From Beutenbergia cavernae DSM 12333 (GTDB lineage: Bacteria > Actinomycetota > Actinomycetes > Actinomycetales > Beutenbergiaceae), in the NCBI RefSeq assembly GCF_000023105.1, contig NC_012669.1, positions 2,295,025-2,359,024 of the forward strand: a DNA stretch of 64,000 bases, in the 5' to 3' direction. Below the pieces are notes generated by a model. It did no database searches. It had not been told where the DNA came from and saw nothing but the letters and a program-made list of their open reading frames with translations. The position numbers were made by a program, and so were the translations under genes. Positions 22,438 through 33,968 of the stretch are shown here, piece by piece (the stretch's first letter is position 1; each line of letters opens with the position of its first letter).

Positions 22438-25400
22438 TGCCGCGCCGCACAGATCTGACGAGCGTGCTCGTCATCGGGTCGGGACCGATCGTCATCGGGC
22501 AGGCCGCCGAGTTCGACTACTCCGGCACCCAGGCGTGCCGGGTGCTCCGCGAGGAGGGCCTCCGGGTCATCCTCGTGAACTCGAACCCGGCCACGATCAT
22601 GACGGACCCCGAGTTCGCCGACGCCACGTACGTCGAGCCGATCACGCCGGAGGTCGTGGCGTCGATCATCGCGAAGGAGCGGCCCGACGCGCTGCTCCCG
22701 ACGCTCGGCGGGCAGACCGCCCTCAACACGGCCATCGCGTTGCACGAGGCGGGCGTCCTGGCCGAGTACGACGTCGAGCTCATCGGTGCCAACATCGAGG
22801 CCATCCACCTCGCCGAGGACCGGGACCAGTTCAAGGGCGTCGTCGAGCGGTGCGGGGCCGAGTCGGCCCGCTCGCACATCGCGCACACGATCGAGGAGGT
22901 GCTCGAGGCCGCCCGTGACCTCGGGTACCCGCTCGTCGTCCGGCCGTCCTTCACGATGGGCGGCCTCGGGTCCGGCATCGCGTACGACGAGGCCGACCTG
23001 CGTCGCATCGCCGGCGCCGGGCTCCACTACTCACCGACCACCGAGGTGCTCCTCGAGGAGTCGATCCTCGGCTGGAAGGAGTACGAGCTGGAGCTCATGC
23101 GCGACCGGAACGACAACGTCGTCGTCGTGTGCTCCATCGAGAACGTCGACCCGGTCGGCGTGCACACGGGCGACTCGATCACCGTCGCCCCGGCGCTCAC
23201 GCTCACGGACCGCGAGTACCAGCGGCTGCGCGACGTCGGCATCGCCGTCATCCGCGAGGTCGGCGTCGACACGGGCGGCTGCAACATCCAGTTCGCCGTG
23301 CACCCGGACACGGGTCGCGTCGTCGTCATCGAGATGAACCCGCGCGTGTCGCGCTCCTCGGCGCTCGCGTCGAAGGCCACGGGCTTCCCGATCGCGAAGA
23401 TCGCGGCGCGGCTCGCCGTCGGGTACACGCTCGACGAGATCCCGAACGACATCACGGGCTCCACGCCCGCGTCGTTCGAGCCGACGCTCGACTACGTCGT
23501 CGTGAAGGTGCCGCGGTTCGCGTTCGAGAAGTTCCCGGCCGCGGACCCGCTGCTCACGACGACGATGAAGTCCGTCGGCGAGGCCATGGCTCTCGGGCGC
23601 AACTTCACCGAGGCCCTGCAGAAGGCGATGCGCTCGATCGACAAGGCGGGCTCGACGTTCCACTGGCGCGGCCAGGCACCTGACCCGGAGCGGACGGCGG
23701 CGTTGGTGGACGCCGCGCGCACGCCCACGGAGGGGCGCCTCGTCCAGGTGCAGCAGGCGATCAGGGGCGGCGCGACGCTCGAGGAGCTGTTCGAGGCCAC
23801 GGCGATCGACCCGTGGTTCCTCGACCAGCTGTTCCTCCTCGAGGAGGTCGCGGGCCGGCTCGCTGCCGTCGACGCGCTCGACGCCGGCGTGCTGGCCCTG
23901 GCGAAGCGGCACGGCTTCTCCGACGCGCAGGTCGCCGAGATCCGCGACCTGGGCGAGGCCACGGTCCGGGAGATCCGGCACGCGTACGGCCTGCGCCCGG
24001 TGTACAAGACCGTCGACACGTGCGCCGCGGAGTTCGAGGCACGCACGCCGTACCACTACTCGAGCTACGACGCCGAGACGGAGGTGCAGCCGCGGGACCG
24101 TCCCGCCGTCCTCATCCTGGGCTCGGGACCGAACCGCATCGGGCAGGGCATCGAGTTCGACTACTCGTGCGTGCACGCCGCCCTCGCGCTCAAGGGCGAG
24201 TACGAGACGGTCATGGTCAACTGCAACCCCGAGACCGTCTCCACCGACTACGACACGGCGGACCGGCTGTACTTCGAGCCGCTGACGTTCGAGGACGTGC
24301 TCGAGGTCTACCACGCCGAGCTCGCGGTGGGCCCGGTGGCCGGCATCATCGTCCAGCTCGGCGGCCAGACCCCGCTGTCGCTCGCCACGCGCCTCGCCGA
24401 CGCCGGCCTGCCGATCTGGGGCACGCCACCGGAGGCGATCGACGCCGCGGAGGACCGCGGGGTCTTCGGAGAGGTCCTCGTCGCGGCGGGGCTGCCCGCG
24501 CCGGCGTTCGGCACCGCCACCTCGCTCGCGCAGGCACGCGCCGTCGCCGACCGCATCGGCTACCCGGTCCTCGTGCGGCCGTCGTACGTGCTCGGCGGGC
24601 GTGGGATGGAGATCGTCTACGACGTCGAGCAGCTCACCGACTACGTCCGGCGCGCCACCCCGACGGACGGGCCGGCGGACGCCCCGGTGTTCGCGTCGCC
24701 CGTGCTCATCGACCGGTTCCTCGACGAGGCGATCGAGATCGACGTCGACGCGCTGTACGACGGTCACGAGCTGTTCCTCGGCGGCGTCATGGAGCACATC
24801 GAGGAAGCCGGGATCCACTCCGGCGACTCGGCGTGCGTCCTCCCGCCGGTGACGCTCTCGCGCCGCGAGATCGAGCGCATCCGCACGTCGACCGAGGCCA
24901 TCGCGCGCGGCGTCGGCGTCCGGGGCCTGCTCAACGTCCAGTTCGCGCTCTCGTCCGACGTCCTCTACGTCCTCGAGGCGAACCCGCGGGCGTCGCGCAC
25001 CGTGCCGTTCGTCGCCAAGGCCACGGGGGTGCCGCTCGCCAAGGCCGCGTCGCTGCTCATGGCGGGGGCGACGATCGCCGACCTGCGCGCCTCGGGACAC
25101 CTCCCCGCCGTCGACGGGACGTACGCCCACCCGTCGTCGCCGGTGGCCGTCAAGGAAGCGGTCCTGCCGTTCAAGCGGTTCCGCACCCGCGCCGGGACGG
25201 TCGTGGACACGGTCCTCGGCCCGGAGATGCGGTCGACGGGCGAGGTCATGGGGTACGACGTCGACGTGCCGGCCGCGTTCGCGAAGTCCCAGGCCGCCGC
25301 GTACGGCGGCCTGCCGACGTCCGGCCGCGTCTTCGTCTCGGTCGCGGACCGCGACAAGCGCTCGATCGTGTTCCCGGTCGCGCGGCTGGTCGAGCTCGGG

Positions 25401-25766
25401 TTCGAGATCCTCGCGACCACCGGCACGGCCGACGTGCTCCGCCGGTACGGGATCGACTCGCGCGTCGTGCGCAAGGCGTCCGACGGCAGGGGACCGGACG
25501 GCGAGCTGACGGTCGTGGACCTCATCACCGCCGGTGAGATCGACATGGTGGTCAACACGCCCAACGGGCAGGGGGCGCGCGCGGACGGCTACGACATCCG
25601 CACCGCCACGACGGCCGCCGACAAGCCCATCGTCACCACCACGCAGCAGTTCGCTGCGGCGGTGCTCGGCATCGAGGCGATCCGGCGGGGACCCTTCGCC
25701 GTCGCCTCCCTCCAGGAGCACGACGCCGCCCGCGCGGCCCGGGAGACCGAAGGAGTCCACGCATGA
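22437..25766 (+). CDS. carB: Carbamoyl-phosphate synthase large subunit
   Basis: 1109 residues. Two homologous ATP-grasp halves: [21 protein letters not shown] begins the first, and [17 protein letters not shown] (about 560-576) the second. The C-terminal MGS-like allosteric domain starts near 955 ([12 protein letters not shown]). It makes carbamoyl phosphate for pyrimidines and arginine. It overlaps carA by 1 base and pyrF by 4. Confidence 0.97.
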   Translation: MPRRTDLTSVLVIGSGPIVIGQAAEFDYSGTQACRVLREEGLRVILVNSNPATIMTDPEFADATYVEPITPEVVASIIAKERPDALLPTLGGQTALNTAIALHEAGVLAEYDVELIGANIEAIHLAEDRDQFKGVVERCGAESARSHIAHTIEEVLEAARDLGYPLVVRPSFTMGGLGSGIAYDEADLRRIAGAGLHYSPTTEVLLEESILGWKEYELELMRDRNDNVVVVCSIENVDPVGVHTGDSITVAPALTLTDREYQRLRDVGIAVIREVGVDTGGCNIQFAVHPDTGRVVVIEMNPRVSRSSALASKATGFPIAKIAARLAVGYTLDEIPNDITGSTPASFEPTLDYVVVKVPRFAFEKFPAADPLLTTTMKSVGEAMALGRNFTEALQKAMRSIDKAGSTFHWRGQAPDPERTAALVDAARTPTEGRLVQVQQAIRGGATLEELFEATAIDPWFLDQLFLLEEVAGRLAAVDALDAGVLALAKRHGFSDAQVAEIRDLGEATVREIRHAYGLRPVYKTVDTCAAEFEARTPYHYSSYDAETEVQPRDRPAVLILGSGPNRIGQGIEFDYSCVHAALALKGEYETVMVNCNPETVSTDYDTADRLYFEPLTFEDVLEVYHAELAVGPVAGIIVQLGGQTPLSLATRLADAGLPIWGTPPEAIDAAEDRGVFGEVLVAAGLPAPAFGTATSLAQARAVADRIGYPVLVRPSYVLGGRGMEIVYDVEQLTDYVRRATPTDGPADAPVFASPVLIDRFLDEAIEIDVDALYDGHELFLGGVMEHIEEAGIHSGDSACVLPPVTLSRREIERIRTSTEAIARGVGVRGLLNVQFALSSDVLYVLEANPRASRTVPFVAKATGVPLAKAASLLMAGATIADLRASGHLPAVDGTYAHPSSPVAVKEAVLPFKRFRTRAGTVVDTVLGPEMRSTGEVMGYDVDVPAAFAKSQAAAYGGLPTSGRVFVSVADRDKRSIVFPVARLVELGFEILATTGTADVLRRYGIDSRVVRKASDGRGPDGELTVVDLITAGEIDMVVNTPNGQGARADGYDIRTATTAADKPIVTTTQQFAAAVLGIEAIRRGPFAVASLQEHDAARAARETEGVHA

Positions 25767-26611
25767 CACGACGGAAGCCGTTCGGCGAGCGTCTGCACGC
25801 GGCGATCGACGCACGCGGCCGCCTGTGCGTGGGGATCGACCCGCACCCACCGCTGCTGCGCGCCTGGGGCCTCGCCGACGACGCCGCGGGCGTGCGGGAG
25901 TTCTCGCTGCGTGTCGTGGAGGCGCTCGGCGGGCGGGTGGCCGTGTTCAAGCCGCAGTCCGCGTTCTACGAGCGGCACGGCTCCGCCGGTGTCGCGGCGC
26001 TCGAGGAGACGATCGCCGCGGCTCGCGCGGCCGACACCCTCACGCTCGTGGACGCCAAGCGCGGCGACATCGACTCGACGATGCGGGCCTACGCCGACGC
26101 GTACCTCGCCGACGGCTCGCCGCTCGCGGGCGACGCCGTGACCATCTCGCCGTACCTGGGGTTCGCCTCGCTCGCCCCGGCGGTCGAGACGGCGCTCGAG
26201 AGCGGACGCGGGGTCTTCGTCCTCGCGCTCACCTCCAACCCGGAGGGGGGAACCGTGCAGCGTGCCCAGGCCGACGGCACCACCGTGGCGGCGTCCATGG
26301 CCCGGGCCGCTGCCCGGCTCAACGCTGCCGAGGTGGCCGACGGCGCCCCGCTCGGCAGCGTCGGCCTCGTCGTCGGGGCGACGGTCCCCGACCTCCCGGA
26401 CGACGTCGACCTCGCCGACGTCCGGGGTCCGCTCCTCGCCCCTGGCTACGGCGCCCAGGGCGCCCGCGGAGCGCAGCTGCGCGCCCTGTTCGGCGACGCG
26501 TGGGGCGCCGTGCTGCCGTCGACCTCCCGCGAGGTGCTCGCCGCCGGGCCCGACGCGGCGGGGCTCCGCGCGGCGGCCGACAGCGCGCTGGCGGACGTCA
26601 CCGCCGCCTAG
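25763..26611 (+). CDS. pyrF: Orotidine 5'-phosphate decarboxylase (type 2)
   Basis: 282 residues, longer than the E. coli type, as expected for the actinobacterial type 2 family. The catalytic motif is DAKRGDID (about residues 98-105). It decarboxylates OMP to UMP. Last gene of the coupled pyr operon; pyrD is not in the window. A phosphatase with its own promoter follows. Confidence 0.95.
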   Translation: MTRRKPFGERLHAAIDARGRLCVGIDPHPPLLRAWGLADDAAGVREFSLRVVEALGGRVAVFKPQSAFYERHGSAGVAALEETIAAARAADTLTLVDAKRGDIDSTMRAYADAYLADGSPLAGDAVTISPYLGFASLAPAVETALESGRGVFVLALTSNPEGGTVQRAQADGTTVAASMARAAARLNAAEVADGAPLGSVGLVVGATVPDLPDDVDLADVRGPLLAPGYGAQGARGAQLRALFGDAWGAVLPSTSREVLAAGPDAAGLRAAADSALADVTAA

Positions 26612-26624
26612 CGGGGACATCGCA

Positions 26625-26630
26625 TAGGTT
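26625..26630 (+). promoter_or_regulatory. -10 of a leaderless phosphatase mRNA
   Basis: TAGGTT at 26625-26630 is followed by 7 bases and then GTG 26638, with no Shine-Dalgarno. A leaderless transcript is predicted. Confidence 0.45.
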
Positions 26631-26637
26631 GGCTGGC

Positions 26638-27450
26638 GTGACCGACTCGATCCCCGCGACGTCCCAGGTCGCCGTCGACCTGCCCGGCAGCTGGAACGCC
26701 CGCGACTCCGCGACCCTCACGGGAACGCGGGCGGGTGTGCTCTGGCGGTCGGCCACGCTGAGCGAGCTCACCGACGCGGGGCGTGCCCGGCTCGCCGAGC
26801 TCGGCGTGCGGACGGTGGTGGACCTGCGCAGCCCGGTCGAGGTGGAGCGCGACGGCGTCGACACCGCCGGCGGCGACGTCACCGTGCACGCGCTGCCGGT
26901 CACTGCCGGCGCGCAGGTGCCGGGCGCCGTGGTTGCGGCGGAGCACCACGGCGGTGCGCCGTCGGGCGACGGCTACCTCGCGGCGCTGCGCGCGATGCTC
27001 ACGCAGGGCGACCCGGGCCAGGGGGCCGCCCAGTTCATGGAGGACACGTACCGAGCGATCGTCACGGACCCCGCCTCGACCGAGGCGCTCGGCACCGCCC
27101 TCCAGCTCGTCGCCACGTCGCCGGGCCCGGTGCTCGTGCACTGCGCGGCTGGGAAGGACCGCACCGGGCTGCTCGTCTCGACGGCCCAGCGACTCGTGGG
27201 CGTGCCGACGGATCGCGTCGAGGCCGACTTCCTCTACTCGAACCGGGCAGCGGACCAGCACCGGATCGGGATCTCCGCGGACGGTCTCGACCCTGCCTAC
27301 CTGCAGCCGCTCCGGCGGGTGAGCCTGCGCTACCTCCACGCCGCCTGGGAGGAGGTCGACGCCGTCCACGGCGGGTTCGACGGGTATCGGCGCGCCCTCG
27401 GCGTCGACGACGCGCTGCTGGCCGCTCTGCGCGCCCGGCTCGCCGGCTGA
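26638..27450 (+). CDS. Tyrosine/serine protein phosphatase (PTP Y3 family)
   Basis: 270 residues. The signature loop HCAAGKDRTG (about residues 168-177) has the catalytic Cys and Arg, and VRTVVDLRSPVEVERDG matches the N-terminal motif of this family. Members include MptpB-like phosphatases acting on phosphotyrosine, phosphoserine or phosphoinositides. It lies between pyrF and mihF, which are closer neighbours in many actinobacteria. No signal peptide. Confidence 0.87.
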   Translation: MTDSIPATSQVAVDLPGSWNARDSATLTGTRAGVLWRSATLSELTDAGRARLAELGVRTVVDLRSPVEVERDGVDTAGGDVTVHALPVTAGAQVPGAVVAAEHHGGAPSGDGYLAALRAMLTQGDPGQGAAQFMEDTYRAIVTDPASTEALGTALQLVATSPGPVLVHCAAGKDRTGLLVSTAQRLVGVPTDRVEADFLYSNRAADQHRIGISADGLDPAYLQPLRRVSLRYLHAAWEEVDAVHGGFDGYRRALGVDDALLAALRARLAG

Positions 27451-27466
27451 CCCGCCCCGGGCGGCC

Positions 27467-27484
27467 GGTGCGGATTGCCGCACC
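27467..27484 (+). terminator. Hairpin after the phosphatase gene
   Basis: GGTGCGG (27467-27473) and CCGCACC (27478-27484) form a perfect 7-bp stem with loop ATTG, 17 bases after the phosphatase stop. It is followed by CCCAGG, with no T-tract. It overlaps the mihF -35. Confidence 0.4.
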
Positions 27485-27503
27485 CCCAGGGGATCGCTAG
27501 GTT
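27475..27503 (+). promoter_or_regulatory. mihF promoter
   Basis: TTGCCG (27475-27480), 17-base spacer, TAGGTT (27498-27503). A start near 27510 gives a leader of about 31 bases with GAGGAG upstream of GTG 27541. Confidence 0.55.
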
Positions 27504-27540
27504 GCCGTACATCCCACCGCGCACGACCGAGGAGACGACC

Positions 27541-27852
27541 GTGGCACTTCCTGAGCTGACCCCCGAGCAGCGAGCCGCGGCCCTCGCGAAGGCGGCGGAG
27601 GCGAGGGCGGTCCGCGCCGAGGTCAAGAACCGGCTCAAGTACTCCCGCGGCTCCCTCTCCGAGGTGATCGAGGCCGGCAAGGCGAACGAGGCGATCGGGA
27701 AGCTCAAGGTCGTCGCGCTGCTGGAGTCCCTGCCGGGGGTCGGTAAGGTGACCGCGCGCCAGATCATGTCCGAGGTCGGGATCTCCGAGTCCAGACGGGT
27801 CCGTGGTCTCGGGCCGCACCAGGCGGCCGCTCTCGTCGAACGATTCGGCTGA
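27541..27852 (+). CDS. mihF: Integration host factor MihF
   Basis: 103 residues from GTG 27541. Actinobacterial IHF/sIHF: a basic helical N-terminal part ([18 protein letters not shown]) then a helix-hairpin-helix-like [21 protein letters not shown]. It binds DNA without sequence preference and shapes the nucleoid. Its position before gmk is the conserved one. The C-terminal codons may overlap the start of gmk, depending on the gmk start. Confidence 0.93.
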   Translation: MALPELTPEQRAAALAKAAEARAVRAEVKNRLKYSRGSLSEVIEAGKANEAIGKLKVVALLESLPGVGKVTARQIMSEVGISESRRVRGLGPHQAAALVERFG

Positions 27853-27880
27853 GTCGCGCGCCGACCCGGAAGGACGCCCG

Positions 27881-28468
27881 ATTACCGCCTCGCCTCAGCC
27901 CCCGCAGGGCGACGTCCGACTCACCGTGCTCGCCGGACCCACCGCCGTGGGCAAGGGCACCGTCTCCGCCGACATCCGCGAGCGCTATCCCGAGGTGTGG
28001 CTCTCGGTCTCGGCGACCACGCGGCCCGCTCGGCCCGGCGAGGTCGACGGCGTCCACTACCACTTCGTCACGGAGGACGAGTTCGACACGATGGTCGCCC
28101 AGGGCGATCTCCTCGAGTGGGCCGTCGTGCACGGCCGGCACCGGTACGGGACCCCGCGCCGCGACGTCGAGGTGCATCTCGCCGCCGGGGTGCCGTCGCT
28201 CCTCGAGATCGACCTGCAGGGTGCGCGGCAGGTCCGGGAGACCATGCCGACGGCGCGGTTCGTGTTCCTCGCCCCGCCGAGCTGGGAGGAGCTCGTGCGG
28301 CGCCTCGTCGGGCGCGGGACCGAGGGCGAGGCGGAGCGCGAACGGCGGCTCGCGACGGCGCGCGTGGAGCTCGCCGCGGAGCCCGAGTTCGACCACGTGA
28401 TCGTCAACGACGACGTGCATGGTGCCGCCGATGCGCTGATCGCGCTCATGGGGCTCCCGGCCCGGTAG
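27881..28468 (+). CDS. gmk: Guanylate kinase, probable ATT start
   Basis: 195 residues if begun at 27881. P-loop [33 protein letters not shown] for GMP, and the [11 protein letters not shown] strand. It phosphorylates GMP to GDP. No ATG, GTG or TTG lies near the expected N-terminus. An ATT at 27881 has GGAAGGA six bases upstream and gives a normal-length protein. The alternative is GTG 27803, 78 bases upstream, which would overlap mihF by 50 bases and add 26 unusual residues. The TAG stop shares bases with the rpoZ -10. Confidence 0.9.
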   Translation: MTASPQPPQGDVRLTVLAGPTAVGKGTVSADIRERYPEVWLSVSATTRPARPGEVDGVHYHFVTEDEFDTMVAQGDLLEWAVVHGRHRYGTPRRDVEVHLAAGVPSLLEIDLQGARQVRETMPTARFVFLAPPSWEELVRRLVGRGTEGEAERERRLATARVELAAEPEFDHVIVNDDVHGAADALIALMGLPAR

Positions 28469-28471
28469 ACT
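28466..28471 (+). promoter_or_regulatory. -10 of rpoZ, sharing the gmk stop
   Basis: TAGACT at 28466-28471 begins with the TAG stop of gmk. A start near 28478 leaves a leader of about 30 bases before ATG 28508. Confidence 0.4.
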
Positions 28472-28507
28472 ACGTCCTGATCCCACCCCAGATCCGAAGG
28501 GTGTCCC

Positions 28508-28780
28508 ATGTCTGGAACCGTCGCTGCCCCCGAGGGCATCACCGATCCGCCCATCGACGAGCTGCTCACCGCTGCCGACTCGAAGTACGCGCTCGTGATC
28601 TACGCCGCGAAGCGCGCGCGTCAGATCAACGCGTACTACGCGCAGCTGAACGAGGGCCTGCTCGAGTACGTCGGCCCGCTCGTCGAGACCCGTAACCAGG
28701 AGAAGCCCCTCTCCATCGCGATGCGCGAGATCAACAAGGGCCTGCTCACGGTCGAGGCCACCGAGAGCACCGAGGACTGA
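28508..28780 (+). CDS. rpoZ: RNA polymerase omega subunit
   Basis: 90 residues. It starts [30 protein letters not shown] and contains [14 protein letters not shown], the region that clamps the beta-prime C-terminus. It helps fold and assemble RNA polymerase. It lies between gmk and coaBC as in other actinobacteria; coaBC starts 8 bases after its stop. Confidence 0.95.
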   Translation: MSGTVAAPEGITDPPIDELLTAADSKYALVIYAAKRARQINAYYAQLNEGLLEYVGPLVETRNQEKPLSIAMREINKGLLTVEATESTED

Positions 28781-28788
28781 GTCCACCC

Positions 28789-30050
28789 GTGGCGCGCCAG
28801 GGTCGCCGGATCGTGCTCGGCGTCGGGGGCGGCATCGCCGCCTACAAGGCTGTCGCCGTCCTGCGCCTCCTCAGCGAGGCCGGGCACGACGTCCACGTCG
28901 TGCCGACCCCGTCCGCCCTGCGTTTCGTCGGCGCCCCGACCTGGGAGTCGCTCGCCGGGCACGCCGTCCACACGGACGTGTTCACCGGAGCCGCCCAGGT
29001 CGAGCACGTCGCCCTCGGGCGGTCCGCCGACCTCGTCGTCGTCGCCCCGGCCACCGCCGACCTGCTCGCCCGCGCAGCGCACGGTCACGCGGACGACCTG
29101 CTGACGGCGACCCTGCTCACCGTGACCTGCCCGGTGCTCGTCGCCCCGGCGATGCACACCGAGATGTGGCTCCACGCCGCGACGCGGGCCAACGTCGCCA
29201 CCCTCCGGGAGCGCGGCGTCGCCGTCCTGGACCCCGACGACGGGCGCCTCGCCGGCGCCGACTCCGGACCGGGCCGACTGCCCGAGCCGGAAGCGATCGT
29301 CGCCGCCGCCCTCGCGCTGCTGACCCCCACCGACCTCGCCGGTGTGCGCGCCGTCGTCAGCGCCGGCGGAACCCGCGAGCCCGTCGACCCCGTGCGCTTC
29401 CTCGGCAACCGCGGCACCGGGCGCCAGGGCGTCGCCGTGGCGGCCGAGCTGGCCCGGCGCGGTGCCGACGTCACGCTCGTCGCCGCGAACGTCGAGATCG
29501 GCATCCCGCCCGGCGTCGCCGTCGTGCCGGTCACCACAGCTCTCGAGCTCGAGCAGGCGATGCGCGACGCCGCGGGCGACGCCGACGTCGTCGTCATGTC
29601 CGCTGCCGTCGCCGACTTCCGGCCCTCCACCACCGCGCCCGCGAAGGTGAAGAAGGCCGACGGTGTCGCGCCCCCGACGATCGAGCTCGTCACGAACCCG
29701 GACGTGCTGGCGGGGCTGGTCGCCGCGCGCCACCCGGGTCAGGTGATCGTCGGCTTCGCGGCCGAGACCGGCGACGACGCCGGCAGCGTCCTCGACCACG
29801 GCCGGGCCAAGGCCCGCCGCAAGGGTGCCGACCTGCTGGCCGTGAACGCCGTCGGCACCGACCAGGGGTTCGGGGACGTGCCGAACGCCGTCGTCGTCCT
29901 CGACGCCGCGGGTGACGAGGTCGGACGCGCGGGTGGGAGCAAGGCGGACGTGGCTCGCGGTCTCGTCGACCTGGTGGCCGCCCGGATCACCGGCGTGGAC
30001 ACCGGCGCGACTGCTCCCACGGGCGGGGCGGCGAGCGATACGCTCGCGCC

Positions 30051-30054
<4 letters not shown>
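28789..30054 (+). CDS. coaBC: Bifunctional phosphopantothenoylcysteine decarboxylase/synthase
   Basis: 421 residues, GTG start. The N-terminal flavoprotein CoaC domain (1-180) has [12 protein letters not shown], the catalytic His region [21 protein letters not shown], and PAMHTEMW in place of the common PAMNxxMW. The C-terminal CoaB domain (from about 185) has [17 protein letters not shown] and the KVKK motif. It carries out two steps of coenzyme A synthesis. The GTG of metK overlaps its stop. Confidence 0.95.
30039..30044 (+). promoter_or_regulatory. -10 of a leaderless metK mRNA
   Basis: TACGCT at 30039-30044 inside the end of coaBC is followed by 6 bases and GTG 30051. It could give metK a private leaderless transcript besides read-through from coaBC. 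Confidence 0.4.
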
Positions 30055-31274
<1,220 letters not shown>

Positions 31275-31329
31275 CGGGCGCTGTGGACGGCGCCCTCGCG
31301 GCGTCGGCACCAGACGTCAGGATGGGGTC

Positions 31330-33312
31330 ATGACCGACGAGCGCGTGGTGGCCGTCGTCGTCGACGTCCCGCTGCCGCACCTCGACCGGCCCTTCGACTA
31401 CACGGTGCCGGCGGAGCTGGCCGACGACGTCGCCCCGGGCGTGCGGGTGAAGGTGCCGTTCGCGGGCCGGGAGCGGGACGCGTGGGTCGTCGCCGACGGG
31501 TCCGCAGCCGCGGAGGCCGGCGGTGACGGCGCGGGCAACGGCCGCAGGCTGGCACCGATCCGGCGGGTGACGTCGGCGGTGCCGGTGCTCACGCCCGCGG
31601 TGCTCGCGCTCGCACGCGACGTCGCTGACCGGTACGCCGGCACGCTCACCGACGTGCTGCGCTTCGCGGTCCCGTCGCGGCACGCGCGCACGGAGCAGTC
31701 GGTCCTCGGGGGCACGGCGGTCCCCGACGCTGCCGCGGGGGCACCGCGCGCGACTGACGACGACGTCGAGGCGTGGGCCGGGACCGTCGGCGGCCGCGCC
31801 CTTCTCCGCCGGCTCGGCGCGGGCGAGGCTCCACGGGCGGCCTGGTCGGTTCCGGGAGGACCGGATCGAGCCCGCGCCGGGATCGCTGCCGCCGTCGCGG
31901 CGACCCGCGCCTCGGGTCGGGGCGCGATCGTGGTCGCCGGCGATGCCCGGGAGGCTGGCCGGCTCGCTGACGCCCTCGAGGCCCGCCTCGCGGAACCGGT
32001 GGCGAGGCTGCTCGCGAGCACCGGGCCGGCCGCGCGGTACCGGGCGTACCTGCGGGTGCTCCTCGGCGAGTGCCGGGTCGTGGTCGGCACCCGCTCGGCG
32101 GCGTGGGCCCCGGTGGCCGACCTCGGCCTGCTGGCCGTGTGGGACGACGGCGACGACCTCCTGATCGAGCAGCGCGCTCCGTACCCGCACGCGGCCGAGG
32201 TGCTCGCGATGCGCGCCGACGCCGAGAGCGCGGGCATGCTCATCGCATCGTTCGGGCGCAGCACCTGGGCGCAGCATCGCCTGTCCACCGGGTGGGCCGT
32301 CGAGCTGCGGGCGGACCGCGCGACGGTGCGCCGCCGCGTGCCGCGCGTCGAGGCACCGGGCGAGGCCGACCTGGCGCGCGAGGGTCCCGGTGCGCTCGCG
32401 CGGATCCCGACCCCCGCGTGGCGGCTGGTGCGCGAGACCCTCGACGCCGGACCCGTGCTCGTCCAGGTCCCGCGCGCCGGCTACGTGCCGGCGCTGGTCT
32501 GCGCGACGTGCCGCGCTGCCGCCCGGTGCCAGGCGTGCGCCGGACCCCTGCGCCTGGTCCGCAGCGGCCCGCCGTCGTGCGGGGTCTGTGGGCGGGTCCA
32601 GGCGGACTGGCGGTGCCCCGCGTGCTCTCAGACCCGGCTCCGCGCCGTCCGCATCGGTTCGGACCGGACGGCGGAGGAGCTGGGGCGCGCCTTCCCGCAG
32701 GTGCCGGTCGTCGTCAGCGGCCAGGCGGCCGGGGTGACGGACGCCGTCGACGCGAAGCCGCGGCTCGTGATCGCCACGCCGGGAGCGGAGCCGGAGGCCG
32801 AGCACGGGTATGCGGGCGCGCTCCTGCTGGACGCCGCGGCGACGACGGCGCTGCCCGCCCTCGACGCCGGGGAGGAGGCGCTGCGTCGCTGGTTCGCTGC
32901 CGCCGCGCTCGTCCGGTCCGCCGACGACGGCGGTCGCGTGATGCTGCTCGGCGGGCCGCCCGCGGCGCTCGCGCAGACCCTGGTGCGGTGGGACCCGGCG
33001 ACGTTCGCCGAGCGTGAGCTCGAGGAGCGCCGCGAGCTCGCCTTCCCACCCGCCGCACGCCTCGTCGCGATCTCGGGTCCGGCACCGGCCGTCGCCGACG
33101 TGCTGCGCGAGGCACACCTGCCGCCGTCGGCCGACGTGCTCGGCCCGGTGCCGACCGGCGGGGACGACGACGAGGTTCGCGCCCTCGCGCGGGCGCCCCT
33201 CGAGGACGGGCTGGCTCTGACCCGCGCCGTGCGCGCGGCGCTCGGGGTGCGCAGCGCCCACAAGCGCGCCGGGGCCGTGCGGGTGCAGGCCGACCCGCGC
33301 TGGCTCGTGTGA
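31330..33312 (+). CDS. priA: Primosomal protein N', helicase-deficient actinobacterial form
   Basis: 660 residues. The N-terminal 3' DNA-binding domain starts VVVDVPLPHLDRPFDYTVP. The Cys-rich zinc region (about 390-437) has CATC, CQAC, CGVC and CPAC pairs. Walker A (GxGKT) and the DEAH box are not found where expected, so it is probably unable to use ATP, as in other actinobacteria. It may keep a DNA-structure-binding role in replication restart. Confidence 0.9.
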   Translation: MTDERVVAVVVDVPLPHLDRPFDYTVPAELADDVAPGVRVKVPFAGRERDAWVVADGSAAAEAGGDGAGNGRRLAPIRRVTSAVPVLTPAVLALARDVADRYAGTLTDVLRFAVPSRHARTEQSVLGGTAVPDAAAGAPRATDDDVEAWAGTVGGRALLRRLGAGEAPRAAWSVPGGPDRARAGIAAAVAATRASGRGAIVVAGDAREAGRLADALEARLAEPVARLLASTGPAARYRAYLRVLLGECRVVVGTRSAAWAPVADLGLLAVWDDGDDLLIEQRAPYPHAAEVLAMRADAESAGMLIASFGRSTWAQHRLSTGWAVELRADRATVRRRVPRVEAPGEADLAREGPGALARIPTPAWRLVRETLDAGPVLVQVPRAGYVPALVCATCRAAARCQACAGPLRLVRSGPPSCGVCGRVQADWRCPACSQTRLRAVRIGSDRTAEELGRAFPQVPVVVSGQAAGVTDAVDAKPRLVIATPGAEPEAEHGYAGALLLDAAATTALPALDAGEEALRRWFAAAALVRSADDGGRVMLLGGPPAALAQTLVRWDPATFAERELEERRELAFPPAARLVAISGPAPAVADVLREAHLPPSADVLGPVPTGGDDDEVRALARAPLEDGLALTRAVRAALGVRSAHKRAGAVRVQADPRWLV

Positions 33313-33322
33313 GGGTGGACGC

Positions 33323-33958
33323 ATGACACTTGCGCCTGAGCCCGGGTCCATCGACGCCGTCGTCTTCGACCTCGGCAACGTCGTCGTCCACTGGGATCCC
33401 GTGCCGGCATTCGCCGATCTCGGCTCACCCGCCGAGATCGAGGAGTTCTTCGCCGAGGTGGACTTCACCGCGCTCAACCACGCCCGCGATGCGGGGGCGC
33501 CGTGGGCGGAGGCGGCAGCCGACGTGACGGCGCGGTTCCCGCACCGCGCCGGCTGGGTGGAGGCGTACGTCGACAACTTCCCGCGGACCCTCACCGGCCT
33601 CGTCCCGGGCACGTCCGACGTGGTCCGCGAGGTCAAGGCGACAGGGATCCGCGTCCTCGGGCTGACGAACTGGTCGGCGGAGACGTTCCACCACGCGCCG
33701 GCAGCGGCGCCCGTCCTGGCCGAGCTCGAGGGCATCCTGGTCTCGGGCGAGGTCGGCGTGGCGAAGCCCGACCCTGCGATCTTCGACGAGCTCGTGCGGC
33801 GGTTCGGGCTCGTGCCGGAGCGCACGGCGTTCACCGACGACTCCCCGGCGAACGTGGCCGCCGCGCGCGCGAGCGGGCTGCACGGCCTGCTCTTCACGGA
33901 TGCGGCGACGCTGCGGCGCGACCTGCGGGCGGTCGGCGTACCGGTGGCGGCTTCCTAG
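33323..33958 (+). CDS. HAD family hydrolase, YihX-like
   Basis: 211 residues. The N-terminal HAD motif is [13 protein letters not shown], with the nucleophile Asp and the FDLGNV form typical of YihX-like sugar phosphatases and epoxide-hydrolase-type HADs. LTNWSAETF (motif II), VAKPDPAIF (Lys of motif III) and [12 protein letters not shown] (motif IV) follow. Substrate unknown. Its TAG stop (33956-33958) is also the first half of the fmt -10. Confidence 0.87.
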   Translation: MTLAPEPGSIDAVVFDLGNVVVHWDPVPAFADLGSPAEIEEFFAEVDFTALNHARDAGAPWAEAAADVTARFPHRAGWVEAYVDNFPRTLTGLVPGTSDVVREVKATGIRVLGLTNWSAETFHHAPAAAPVLAELEGILVSGEVGVAKPDPAIFDELVRRFGLVPERTAFTDDSPANVAAARASGLHGLLFTDAATLRRDLRAVGVPVAAS

Positions 33959-33961
33959 ACT
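33956..33961 (+). promoter_or_regulatory. -10 of a leaderless fmt mRNA
   Basis: TAGACT at 33956-33961 begins with the stop codon of the HAD gene. GTG 33969 follows after 7 bases. A leaderless transcript is predicted. Confidence 0.45.
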
Positions 33962-33968
33962 GTCCCGT

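Noticed and set aside
23031-25850. A 939-codon frame on the minus strand opposite carB
   Set aside because: Shadow of carB codon bias; low-complexity composition and no domain.
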